A DNA stretch of 64,000 nucleotides from Phytoseiulus persimilis. Its lineage: Eukaryota > Arthropoda > Arachnida > Mesostigmata > Phytoseiidae. Below, piece after piece: positions 12,501-22,201 of this stretch. The notes beneath the pieces were generated by a model that was not told the origin of the DNA, searched no databases, and saw nothing but the letters and a program-made list of their open reading frames with translations. The stretch spans positions 41,970,745-42,034,744 of the forward strand of contig CM075102.1 of NCBI GenBank assembly GCA_037576195.1. The letters run 5' to 3'. Made by a program: the position numbers and the translations under genes. Numbering within the stretch: position 1 is the first letter of the stretch; the number at the start of each line of letters is the position of its first letter.

Positions 12501-13110
12501 CTGTCTGACTGCCTGCGATAATGGCCGCTTAATGAAACTTTGGCTTCATCAACGTCTTCTTAGATAGTCATTCTGTCACTTCTCGTCTCTTGTCGTCGTT
12601 GTTGTTGTCAGCGTTGCCGTTCAGGGCGTCGGACGGGGTAGCAAGATGTCGACAGGAGCGTCTATCCCGCCTTGACAGCACCGAGTCCTAGCGGAGCGCC
12701 GCGTATCACAACCGCGGGACCAGGACCTGGGATTTCCAGAGAAGTCGTCGCGATAGCGAAACAGACTCGGACTATTCCTCGATTTTGATTTTCCCCCGAT
12801 GCGCAGGCGTCGCTGTGAGTATCAGGGAAGCCAGTGGAGTCCTTGTTGGAGTCCTCATTCGGCGGCCGCCAACTCACACCCATGGGGTATTATTCTGCGT
12901 CGGGGGCCCTGCGACGTGCCCAATTCTAGGAATGGTTTCTCGCACAAAAAAATGTTTCGCTGATTCGGCCCGGGAGAGAATGTGATCCGCGCTCGTTTAG
13001 CCGAGCGAACCACAACAGGTTTCGCCATGAGTTGCAGTGATGCGAGGAATCAATCGCCTCGCTCCGGAGGGGAGTAGGTTGGTGGCCACAGTCGTGAGAT
13101 GTTGGCGGCG

Positions 13111-13116
13111 TATAAA
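13111..13116 (+). promoter_or_regulatory. TATA-box candidate
   Basis: TATAAA is followed about 25-30 bases later by tcttcagcagcg near 13138, which resembles an arthropod initiator. The sequence behind it contains no convincing coding exon. Confidence 0.25.
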
Positions 13117-14255
13117 TGATTGGACTTTCATCAATCTTCAGCAGCGAGAACCAAAAGTTAGGACCACCGGCGCTCCAACTAAAGCTCTGGTTTGACTCTA
13201 CTCGGCTCCGTTGCCTTCCTCCTCCGACCTGCCCGCGGCCTGACTGCTAAGTGCGAATGGGAGGCTCTCGAAGATATGAGATGCCCAGTCTCCCCCGCGG
13301 GTTCGAGATCTCAAGGCTCACTGAGCACAGCTACCCTGTTCTCCTGCTACGTCCTGTCAGTATGAAGGCGCAGCCCACCGGTGCCGTCTCCCATCTGCTG
13401 AGGGTCACGGATCCGATACGCACTGCTCAGTGAGCGATAAATTTGGCCATCGAAAAAAAGAGTTTCTCTGCACTGGCGAGCTTGGTGTGTACCTACGTTC
13501 TCCTTTAGTCGGATTGCCCGTCTGAGGAGGAGTCACGATCGTCGAGAGTTCAGGCCGGAGCCGCGTGTTTGAGCGTGCGAATTCGATCGCTCCTAAAGGT
13601 TCTCGCGCGCAGGAACCGTTCGCTTGGGTTCATATGTAGGTTTTTCCCTTTGACCTCAGTCATTTGGTAGTCCAGGCGAGTTATCTATCCACATCCGCTG
13701 ATCGACAACGGTCCGAGCTCCACCTCCAACGTCGAAGTCTCTATGCGGTGTTTCGTCAGAGCGATCCATTTATTGATCGCGGCATTCTGCGTCGCCGCCG
13801 CTCAAAACATCAGTCGACAACTGCTATTTCATACCGTGCCATGCCCTCACTGACGCTCGTGGGGAATTCAGCAGAGAATCTTGAGCCCTCACTCAACATG
13901 CGGGAGCACGCTTTCTTGTGAGGGAGGTGAGGACTTTCATCGATCCGTGTTGCATCGCCCCAAATCTGCCATCACAAGGACCCCCAATCACGAGGATCCT
14001 ATATGATGGGACGGATTCGGATTCCCGTGACTGACTTTTCTCACCGGATCTTCCAATTCAGATGATTGATTTCGGAGAAATTTCATGTTTTCTTGAAGTG
14101 ATCACCGGGTTGAAGAGTTAAGATAGATCGAGAACGCAGAAACCACCGTGGTTTGACCATTCCAACCATAGCTGTCGTTTCGAATAGGAAAGTGGGTCTT
14201 CTGCTGTTCGGACTCCCGTTGGCCGTGCGAGCGTGACAGCTGCGCTGTTTGAGGA

Positions 14256-15329
14256 ATGACGAGAGCAATGTTGAAAATTTTCAGGAAGAGTTTCTACCAC
14301 ATTTGCCTCCTGATCTATGGACTGGATTCCCGGAAACTCGATGTCAAGAGTCGAAGCGGTGGAACACTTCACGCTGTGCTGAGAGTTTTTCTCTTCCTTT
14401 ACTCCTTACTACGGCTGGTGACTGCGGGTCTCCTGGTGAAACACCGCGCCCGGCTCAGCTGTGGCGAGCTTGCGGTCATCGTAAACCACTTGCTCTCAAT
14501 CGCAGTCGCGTACCGTGTTCTGAAATCGTACGGAAACTTGAAATTGCGGGAACTTGCGAAAGAACATATCTGCGATGAGCTCTCTTTCATTTTCGATTTC
14601 GTTCTCATATTCTCGTGCTTGTCTGTATACGTGATTCTTTCACTCATGCGCCACGTTGACATCGTTGAGCTGAGCCTCCGAGTCGTGTGTCCACCGGTCT
14701 ACGTCTCACTGCTCGCCTTCATGGTTCTGTACAAACAACTCGTGACCGCTCTGTGTCTGGCTCAGCGTGACATCCTGGCACGGGTGAAGAGTTCCGACAA
14801 GCCAGGGTTCGAATTCGAATACGTAAGACGCCAGAAACAGGAGATGCGTTGCACTATCCAAAGCATGAACGAACACTGTGGAGATAATTTGAGCACCCTG
14901 ATTTTGAAACTTTTCCTCGGGATATCCTTCACGGCTGAGAGTCTTTTTCACAAGACTATTGATTTCGCATTCCTTGTGAACAATGTGATGATTCAAACCA
15001 TCTACCTGATCCTCATGACTTCGATTTGCAAGCGTGGATCGGAGCTCCTCATTCTCATCGACCAAACTGAGCAAATCTTGTGTCGGAAAAGGAGATCCCA
15101 CGACGGATCGTTTGATATTGATGAGCTCAGAGCTTTCTTGAAATTCAAAGGGAGCTGGGATTCCCTCCAAATGACAGGAGGGTTTCTAGTTGAGACTCGC
15201 ACGATGATTTCGTTCTTCACGACCTGCTTCACAATCACTGCAATAATAATTCAGTTCGATTATAGAACGATCGCTGCCCTTCAACGGGCTGTTGAAGCCT
15301 ACAATATTGCATCTCGAGCCGATCACTGA
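14256..15329 (+). CDS. Gustatory receptor-family chemoreceptor, single exon (GR 1)
   Basis: The 357-residue product has about seven hydrophobic helices, near residues 36-57, 69-88, 107-130, 141-160, 212-235, 238-260 and 319-340. The last helix carries the family-type C-terminal pattern F-F-T-T-C-x-T-x-x-A-I-I-I-Q-F-D-Y, also found in the three other receptors of this window. GR proteins act in the plasma membrane of sensory neurons as ligand-gated channels for tastants or other cues. The start is the first in-frame ATG; a second lies four codons on. This copy is the most divergent: it lacks the KW-x-x-RD-x-T motif before TM5, keeping only a loosely similar segment around Met-Asn-Glu-His-Cys. 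No AATAAA was seen within 400 bases. The ligand is unknown. Confidence 0.88.
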   Translation: MTRAMLKIFRKSFYHICLLIYGLDSRKLDVKSRSGGTLHAVLRVFLFLYSLLRLVTAGLLVKHRARLSCGELAVIVNHLLSIAVAYRVLKSYGNLKLRELAKEHICDELSFIFDFVLIFSCLSVYVILSLMRHVDIVELSLRVVCPPVYVSLLAFMVLYKQLVTALCLAQRDILARVKSSDKPGFEFEYVRRQKQEMRCTIQSMNEHCGDNLSTLILKLFLGISFTAESLFHKTIDFAFLVNNVMIQTIYLILMTSICKRGSELLILIDQTEQILCRKRRSHDGSFDIDELRAFLKFKGSWDSLQMTGGFLVETRTMISFFTTCFTITAIIIQFDYRTIAALQRAVEAYNIASRADH

Positions 15330-15763
15330 AGGAGCCCGACGGGGATCCCTCCTTCCCGACGCAAGAGAGGACGGTTCTGGTCGGGTTTCGCTACGGAGTT
15401 TCCCGAAGGCCCGATAGGCTGCATGAATTTTTCGTTCCAGAGGTAGAACCCGCAGTGTGATTCCGCATTAATATCCGAACACGAGGGCCAAATCACTGTT
15501 CGGATGCAGGGCCAGCCAGGGAAATCGGAACTCTCTCAGAAAATATCTCAGATAAGGTGTTGACTGACTACCAGTGTCTTGGATATTTCGATTGGAGTTC
15601 CCTTCGTAGTGTGCTTGCTTGAGCTGTCTGCGATGTCACGGGATCCTCGTGTGACCACCCGGGGTTTCAACCACCAGGGTTTCAGAGTTATATCGGTCCG
15701 TCCAATGGAGTGCCCAGAGGGATGCGGCGGTTATTGCTTTCTCTATTCCTAATGGTGCATACC

Positions 15764-15889
15764 CGAAATCCCGATTACCCGGAATCCCGACAGAAATAAC
15801 CAGAATCCCGAATACTCGGAATCCCGACAACTTCTCTCCCCTCAAATAGAGCCTTGGTGGGATTCAACGAGACTTCTATGCTCAGCGAC
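15764..15889 (+). repeat. Left terminal inverted repeat of the Mutator-like element
   Basis: This segment is the reverse complement, with scattered mismatches, of 18900-19061. It holds four copies of an AATCCCG motif in its outer half and a more unique inner half (gagccttggtggg...agacttctatgctcagcga). Similarity may extend outward to a GGTGCA near 15755. It is shorter than the right end because it has fewer of the subterminal units. Confidence 0.85.
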
Positions 15890-16316
15890 GAGTCCGGAAG
15901 AGGAATTTGGAAGTGTGAGAGGCAGCTGAGGTTCCAGAGGAAACTCCAAAAGCCGAGGATGCGATCAGCGGAGGCGCGACGCGGAGCCCATCTTCCAGCG
16001 ATCCGAAAGATCTCGCAGTCTTTCAGATGCATCCATCCAAGGAGCTGGTGCGATATTTTATTAGCACCATTTTCCGTGATCAGAGTGCCTGGAGTGAGTC
16101 TCATTTCAGGTGAACGATGGGATAGGGCTCAATTCTCGTGTCTTGTTGAGGCCACACACGACAAACCCGAGCAGTGGGTCGAACTTATAAAACCAAAGAC
16201 GAGGATGTCGTTCGTTCTACACCAATCGCATTCCGATTTTATTGCGGACCGCTGCTACACCGTTGTTCTCATCAACTCACACACGGTGTGCGTGGAATGA
16301 CTCAGAAAGATGCTTA

Positions 16317-18142
16317 TCACACTACGTCATCAGTGGACGGGGAAGGAGCATGCTCGTGGAGATTTAAGGCTACGTAGTTCACGTACTGAATGAGTGTTAT
16401 TGCTTCTTCTTGATACTGTTCCGTCAGACGGATGAGGCGCGCGTTGAGATCACGGTATTTCTTCTGCATTGCTTTCGGTGGATTTCCAGCGTTGAGGAGG
16501 ACCCTCTTGAGTTGAAACTCGTGTTCTTCCGTATTTAGATGTCTTATCATCTTGTATATATCACAGTATGCCTCTTTCACTCTCTTGTTGAGGGCATTGT
16601 GCCAGCCCTCCAGGTGGTTGGTTGTCCGAGTGCCGAAGTTCCTGTCGCAATCGCTGAGTTAGTTCAGAGGGTTGGTAGAGGAATGAAACACCGTGCAAGT
16701 TGGAGAACACATCAATGAGCAAAGTATTTATTTCTAGAGATAGGTTCATCGCACCCATAGTGATTCCAGAGGGCCCGTGGAAAGTCCCAAGTTCGGATGA
16801 AGTACTCTTTGAAGAGACCCAGCCGGGCGTAGGCTTCGTGGTGTGGCGAAGGCGAATCCGCGTCCAGCTGCATCCAGACCTCGTCTAGATGCTCTAAGGG
16901 CACCAAGCATAATGCCATGAGCGACTTGATGAACCTGCAATTGGCATTCATGGAGGAAATGCTTCCTTCTGAACAGGACGATATTCGATAGATTTCGAGA
17001 TGCTAAAGAGGTGGAGCCATTGCACTCACTCCTTGACGTTGACATCGTTGCGGTAGGAGTTCGTGAGACCGTAGCGTTGCACGTTTCTCCATAAACCCTG
17101 AGTATAGTGGAAAACGCATCCTTTCACCTCAGCCACCGGGAAGAGCTCTTCTATGGCTTTTAAAACTGCTTTCTCGAAGTCCAGATGGAACCTCGTAGGG
17201 CGGAAGACGAAGTTCTACGTCGCAGCGTGGGTTCGGATCAACGTGAACATGCGGATATACGTTTCTTTCTCTTTATTAGGCAGGAGAAAGTGGGCTAGAG
17301 GCATCATCACCCCTTTGAAACGTCCGTGGAGGCTATACAATTGACGGAAAAGTGACGGGACCACCTTGAAAGTCCCATCCATGTGGACAGCGGTCGATTC
17401 GCAAAGAACTTCGAGAGCTTCATCGCTGCAGGAGCCGAAGATTCGATTGTTTGCACCATCGGTGTCGTCTACAATCAGGAACGTCTCGTCGTCGTTTATC
17501 CTCGTGAAAGCTCCCTCCAAACGTATGTCGGCCAGACTGCGGGGTAGCGCCGGCCGAGTCTTTGCTCGGTGTCTCTGCAGGGCACTGCGAATGTTGTCGA
17601 GTGTTGGGAGCAGGGTTCCGATTTCTCCTGTGGGATGTTGAGCTCCGAGCTCAGAGACGGTGGCGGCCAAGACCTCGTGGTACACTTCCCGACACGACTT
17701 GCCTGGCATAGCTACCACGTTCTCTCTCATTATCCCGATTGCGTTGCGCCTCATGACGCCGCTTTCCTCATTCGCGTGGTTGTGCTCGGAAGATAACTTC
17801 ACCAGCTCACGCTGTGGGTTCTGAGAGTAATTGAGCAGAATTTTATTTATCGATTCTGATTACCTCTTACTCATCGATGGTCGATACTGATCAATAAGGG
17901 GGCGGAATATCTACCTTATCAATGGTTGCCTGCGCTGGACACTTTCCGTCCTTGGCTCTCACACAGCGGCGATAGCACCTATTCAACTTTTTCTTCTCTA
18001 TCTCATACAGGAACTGGCCACAATCCGTGTCAACAAGAAACAGACCATTTTTCTTGTGCGATAGTACTTCTTCGACATTCATTCTGGCGTCACTTTCGAA
18101 TTCATCGCACTGAATCCTCCTGCGATTGCGCCCCCTGCGCAT
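16317..18142 (-). pseudogene. FLYWCH zinc-finger / MULE transposase, spliced and inactivated
   Basis: Exon 1 (18142-17915) encodes a FLYWCH-like finger whose Cys-Cys pair is YRRC...KCPAQA. A 94-bp GT-AG intron (17914-17821) joins in phase 0 to exon 2, which supplies the HNH part of the finger. The MULE domain follows: HMDGTFK (first acidic residue), HLDFEKAV (second) and GCVFHY, then NHYG and TRTTNHLEGWHNALNK near the C-terminus. Two in-frame stops (17217-17215 and 17028-17026) and at least two later frameshifts break it. In Mutator enzymes these residues belong to the DDE catalytic core that cuts and joins the element ends. The closely spaced lesions suggest an old, dead copy. Confidence 0.85.
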
Positions 18143-18899
18143 TAGGCCGTTGTAAGATTGCTTGGGAGCAGAATCATGGATTTCGAAACCGAATTGTTCT
18201 CGAAGTCCTCGCGAAAACTGAAGCAGAGCTCACTCCCTCGAATGGGAGTCGTCATGTGAAGAGAGGCCTGAAGAGCTTGAATCTGATGCTGATAGATCAT
18301 GTCATATTAATGTTGACATTTATGGGAACAAGTACGGGCACGTATAATTTTCGCCGAACGGTAACCTCTGTGGAAGAGGTGCGCGAACAACGGTTTGATG
18401 GGCGGCCCATGGCTCCATCTCTGTGAATCGACTGACGCGAGTGTTGCTGTAAATTGGAGAAGTTTCAAATAGCTCATTGTTCCCATGAGAATGTCACTGT
18501 CGCGAATTGCCGTGTTTGCCGTGTGTCACGATTTTTCCGCGTGGTTCTGGATGCCCGTTCCGCGATCTCGGCTGCCTGGGTTCTATAGAAATCAATGATA
18601 CTGGTGTCGCGTCGACATCTCATCCCAGACATGTAAGTGAGTAGTGCCCATTCGTCATTTTCAGATTGCGAAGTTGACGAAGTCTTCTGTACAATTGGGG
18701 TTCAAGACCGCTGCGGCTGCGGAAACCTGCCTGCGATGGGACGACCTCAAATTATCCGAATTAGCTCGGGAGTCGCTTTCTCCGTGGAAAATACCCGATA
18801 TGAGTACCGAATCGCGCCGCTGATAATCCCATGCGTGGCTTCTATAGTTTTCTTTAAAACCCCAGCTTCCTCTCATACTCTCCTAGTCGATCAAATCCA

Positions 18900-19061
18900 T
18901 CGCTAAGCATAGAAGTCTCGTTGACTTCCACCAAGGCTCTATTTAAAGGGAGAGAAGGTGTCGGGATTCCGAGTATTCGGGATTCTGGGTATTTTTATCG
19001 GGATTCTGGGTATTTTTATCGGGATTCTGGGTATTCGGGATTCCAGGTAATCGGGATTTCG
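18900..19061 (-). repeat. Right terminal inverted repeat with an added tandem unit
   Basis: This is the inverted match of 15764-15889. It contains six CGGGATT motifs, including a duplicated 21-bp unit of the type gggattctgggtatttttatc near 18979-19020. The left end has four such motifs, so the ends differ in copy number. Confidence 0.85.
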
Positions 19062-19781
19062 AACCCAAACTTTCCTAATCGGACAGTGGGGTGCACCATC
19101 ACTCAATTTCGAAAACAGAGTAGAATCAGATCCGCTCTTTCACCTAGGAATCCCTGGCACATCCCTTGGCTTCTCGTTGCATTCGCTACCTGATCAGGTC
19201 GAATTATCTATATGAGTCCGGACAACCCAGTCAAACAGCGGACATGCTTATTCTTGGGTGTCTTCGGGGCGAAAGGTTGCCGGTAACTATGGCTACAGGA
19301 ACAAGTTTCCCTTCGGGCCTAACCATCATTCATGAAGTTTCGACCCCGAGAATCGGTTGCCGAGTCTGACACTGGTGCTATCGATCCAGTTGTACAGTCA
19401 GGCCTGACCACCTTTGTGAGGGACTGTCGATGATCCCAGCCTAGCGACAGCAGAGGAATTGATTCGTGTGGAAGTTTCCCACCCCAGAGAAACTCCGATT
19501 CAGATTTCGAATCGTTCCACAGCATGACGAATATTCTCGGAGGCTCCGCGCGAGAGAAATCATGATTTTTGACCGATCTGATCGGACCGATTTTTCGAAC
19601 ACCCGCGCAGATGGTTCTTCCAAGCTGTTCGCCGGAGTTTGGGATCCGGAATTCTCATGCTCCCCAATATTCCCCAATTCCCACCCACCGCAAGAGATCG
19701 CTGAGATCACGCTTGACACTCACAAATCAGAAAGCGATATCAGACCTCGGAAATCATAGGGCATTTCAGGCTCCAGAATTT

Positions 19782-20159
19782 ATGGACATTCAAGAAGAAT
19801 GCGAGAGAGATCTCGAGCAGAACATGCAGGCAAACCTGGACGGAAGAGACACACAATGCCTCTGCTTCGTGGTTGAACAGGATCAATGTACATATTGCAA
19901 AAGCGAACAGGACTTAATGCTCAAATTGAAATCTCGAACAGGGCTGGGAAGGTTCAGCTCAGCTTTTATTCCTCGAAAAGATGCTCGAGGGGAAGCATTA
20001 TTGAGTGAACTGCACCGCCTCCGACGATCAGCAAACCGTCAACGAAAACGGGCCCTACAGGCACGGTCAGAGTGGTTCATTGCTTATACATCTGGAAGTG
20101 TTCGCCGACAGAGCAACGGGGCATGGATGAACCGCTGGCTCACTGAGATTCCAGAATAA
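19782..20159 (+). CDS. Hypothetical small protein, possible
   Basis: A 125-codon frame from the ATG at 19782 (open further upstream to 19569) encodes an acidic N-terminus, a C-L-C-F-V-x(6)-C-T-Y-C cysteine cluster and a basic, helical C-terminal half. The stop codon TAA overlaps an AATAAA signal at about 20154-20160, with GT-rich sequence downstream; such an overlap is unusual but occurs in compact genomes. It lies 0.7 kb outside the Mutator-like element. I recognise no family. It could be the last exon of a longer gene or a chance frame. Confidence 0.28.
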   Translation: MDIQEECERDLEQNMQANLDGRDTQCLCFVVEQDQCTYCKSEQDLMLKLKSRTGLGRFSSAFIPRKDARGEALLSELHRLRRSANRQRKRALQARSEWFIAYTSGSVRRQSNGAWMNRWLTEIPE

Positions 20160-20241
20160 AGCTTGAGAACACTCGCGATGTCTTTACTTTGCAGGGTGGA
20201 ATCCACGTGAGCCAAAGCTCGTGGCCCAGGAGAGACCATGA

Positions 20242-20247
20242 TTTATT
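20242..20247 (-). other. Poly(A) signal candidate for GR 2
   Basis: AATAAA on the minus strand lies about 215 bases beyond the stop codon of the receptor gene at 20463-21635. It would give a short 3' UTR. Confidence 0.4.
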
Positions 20248-20462
20248 CAGTCATAGATTTAGACAATATGATTGAGACTCCACGTACACAATGGAAACGG
20301 AGTGTTGTTCACCGGGATCGAGCTAGAGTGAGAGTTGGCAGCCCCCTATCGCTGTGGGGCACGTCATACAATTCTGACGGAGATCTGGAACAGTGGATTC
20401 GGGGGTAAATTTCGGGGAATGAAGTAGAATCGTTGGCAACGATCCGTGTCAGCCTCAGGGTC

Positions 20463-21635
20463 TCAATGCTGTACGGCTCTTGTGAGCTTTCTGAGAACTT
20501 TGTAATCGAACTGAAGGAAAATCGCAACTACTGTGATACAAGTGCCCAGGAAGGAGATGAGTACTGGCATTTCTATGGTGAATCCCAGAGACATCGTCAG
20601 AGAGTCCCATTTTCTCCTGAATTTCAGGACGTCCCTCATGTCTTGCGTCACAACGCCGTACAGCGTCGTTTTGGGTAGTCTACTCGCTATTGAGTAAGAT
20701 GTGATGCACGATGAAATCAATCGAGAGCCTTGATGTGCAATAAGGGCAAGGACCAGAATGTATGATATGTGAGCGAAAGCCAAAGAATAGACGCGTCTCT
20801 CCGTGATCGGATAGCAAGATATGTTCCCAGCAGAACAAATTATGGAGAAAAATATTTTCATGTAGTACAAGGGCAACGTCGTTCCACAAAGTTTGTTGAC
20901 CCGCTCTGTCGTATCTCGGACCGCCCACTTCTGAAGAATGATGGAGCGCAAATTGTTTTCTGTCAGAGGCTGTCTCAGATGACACAGGATGCGCTGTTGA
21001 CGCGACTGTAGAACGTGGGTAATTTGGAGGTAGCAGACGTCGAAGGCGATCAGACTCCTCCAAGCATACGCCGCTGTGAGCTCGCATGTCAGATAGGTGT
21101 AACCTCGATTCTGGCTTTTCGCCGAAATGTAGAAACAGTTGGATATTTCCAGTGGTAAGTTCAATAGGAAAGCCGTTGTCATCAACTTCGGATCGAGGGA
21201 TTCACTCATCAGGAGTTCTTCGAGGATTCCTTTGCGAGTATTGAACAGTAGTAGAATCTGAAGTATCACGAACACCGAAATGACACTGTTCACTGCGAAA
21301 GCCAAATCTGTACAGCTGAAAGGGAGGTCTTCATCGTGGATCGGCTGTAGATTCTCCGTCAGTTGTATATAAATGAGTGGGAGGAGACAGGCGGAAGCGA
21401 AGATTTGAACACATCTCGTCACTATCGGAGGCGGCGAGAATCCACATGCGAGTCCGAAAGAGTACAACAAACTCTGGAAATAGAACTCGAGTAACGCGCT
21501 CTGGACACGTTCGAGAACTTTCTTCCGCCAACGCGGAGTAGGCTCTATTGTTGAAACCGAAGCGGCTCCGCAGAAGGGAACAGATTTCACTTTTCTCAGT
21601 GACCTGGAGTCGCGGAAGTGATCGCAATGCTCCAT
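20463..21635 (-). CDS. Gustatory receptor-family chemoreceptor, single exon (GR 2)
   Basis: I choose the ATG at 21635, giving 390 residues, because this matches the closely related 391-residue receptor at 27216-28391; an in-frame ATG at 21737 would add 34 residues with no counterpart. The protein has about seven hydrophobic helices. Before TM5 lies QKWAVRDTTERVNKLCGTTL, nearly the same as in GR 3, then LYY-x-KIFF; AHQGSRLI precedes the last loop. The C-terminal helix ends F-L-G-T-C-I-T-V-V-A-I-F-L-Q-F-D-Y. This is a plasma-membrane chemoreceptor of the GR family, ligand unknown. GR 2 and GR 3 are clearly a duplicated pair in the same orientation, 5.6 kb apart. Confidence 0.92.
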   Translation of the reverse strand: MEHCDHFRDSRSLRKVKSVPFCGAASVSTIEPTPRWRKKVLERVQSALLEFYFQSLLYSFGLACGFSPPPIVTRCVQIFASACLLPLIYIQLTENLQPIHDEDLPFSCTDLAFAVNSVISVFVILQILLLFNTRKGILEELLMSESLDPKLMTTAFLLNLPLEISNCFYISAKSQNRGYTYLTCELTAAYAWRSLIAFDVCYLQITHVLQSRQQRILCHLRQPLTENNLRSIILQKWAVRDTTERVNKLCGTTLPLYYMKIFFSIICSAGNISCYPITERRVYSLAFAHISYILVLALIAHQGSRLISSCITSYSIASRLPKTTLYGVVTQDMRDVLKFRRKWDSLTMSLGFTIEMPVLISFLGTCITVVAIFLQFDYKVLRKLTRAVQH

Positions 21636-22020
21636 CGCATGCGGTATCGTCACTTGTGGCACAGAGCTCGCGTCGAGTTCACAGAGGCGAACGCAATGAA
21701 TGGTAATCGATACATCGTAGCTCCACCCCGAATTCATAAACGGCGTTTACAGAAGTTCTTGATCCGCGCGCTGGAAGCGACCCATTCGACTTGTGACGTC
21801 CTTGGATTCCGAGTGCGGGTGACGCCGAATCGTCCTTTGTCGATTCCGCAACCCACCAGAGTAGTCTCAGGAAGCCGACTTCCCCCTGTTTCGTTCCAAG
21901 ACCTTCCCTCCCCGAGAAATCGCCACTACAAGTGCTGCCGACCCTGAGATCCGTTCACCCATGTGCCTAGCGAATTCTCTAACCTCAACCGTCTTCCGAT
22001 CTGCACAGCACCCAGAGCCA

Positions 22021-22041
22021 CCCCCCCCCCCCCCCCCCCCC
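22021..22041. repeat. Homopolymer of 21 C
   Basis: An uninterrupted run of 21 cytosines. Long C runs are rare and unstable, and the exact length in an assembly is doubtful. Confidence 0.95.
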
Positions 22042-22045
22042 TGGA

Positions 22046-22201
22046 GGTTGAGCACATATTCTTGTGCAACCGATCGGGAATGTCTTCGAATACATGAATG
22101 GTCTGCCCTCTCACTGACAGTTGCTGAGCTTGCACTGTTTGCATTATCTGGGACCGCGGGAAGAAATTGTCAGAAACTAGGAGGCCATACAAAGAAATCA
22201 C
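22046..22201 (-). mobile_element. Possible LINE ORF1 fragment
   Basis: The minus-strand frame reads R-S-Q-I-M-Q-T-V-Q-A-Q-Q, then RGQTIHVFEDIPDRL. This resembles the C-terminal part of L1-type ORF1 proteins (a helix, then G-x-x-I-x-I-x-x-D-L/I-x-x-x). It runs straight into the G21 run and is not open beyond it. It is short and the resemblance is by pattern only. Confidence 0.28.

Larger units (their letters stand above)
8080..14255. other. Intergenic, no supported gene
   Basis: No convincing coding exon was found. The stretch 11700-12700 is rich in pyrimidine tracts and trinucleotide-like runs (gttgttgttgtc near 12600), which is common in regulatory or intronic DNA. Two TATA-like sites are listed separately. 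The 175-codon minus-strand ORF at 11832-12359 has no recognisable domain and is treated as chance. Confidence 0.4.
15764..19061. mobile_element. Mutator-like DNA transposon (MULE), about 3.3 kb, with long TIRs
   Basis: Inverted repeats of 126 bp (left) and about 162 bp (right) enclose a transposase gene on the minus strand. Long TIRs together with a MULE-type transposase are the defining pair of this superfamily. The transposase is broken by stops and frameshifts, so this copy should not move by itself. Mutator elements usually make 8-10 bp target duplications; none is clear at the ends I can define, so the true termini may lie slightly outward, for example at the GGTGCA-containing sites near 15755 and 19090. 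Confidence 0.78.

Noticed and set aside
20463-21737. Longer start for GR 2 (424 residues)
   Set aside because: The extra 34 residues have no counterpart in GR 3 and show no coding character; the ATG at 21635 gives matching lengths.
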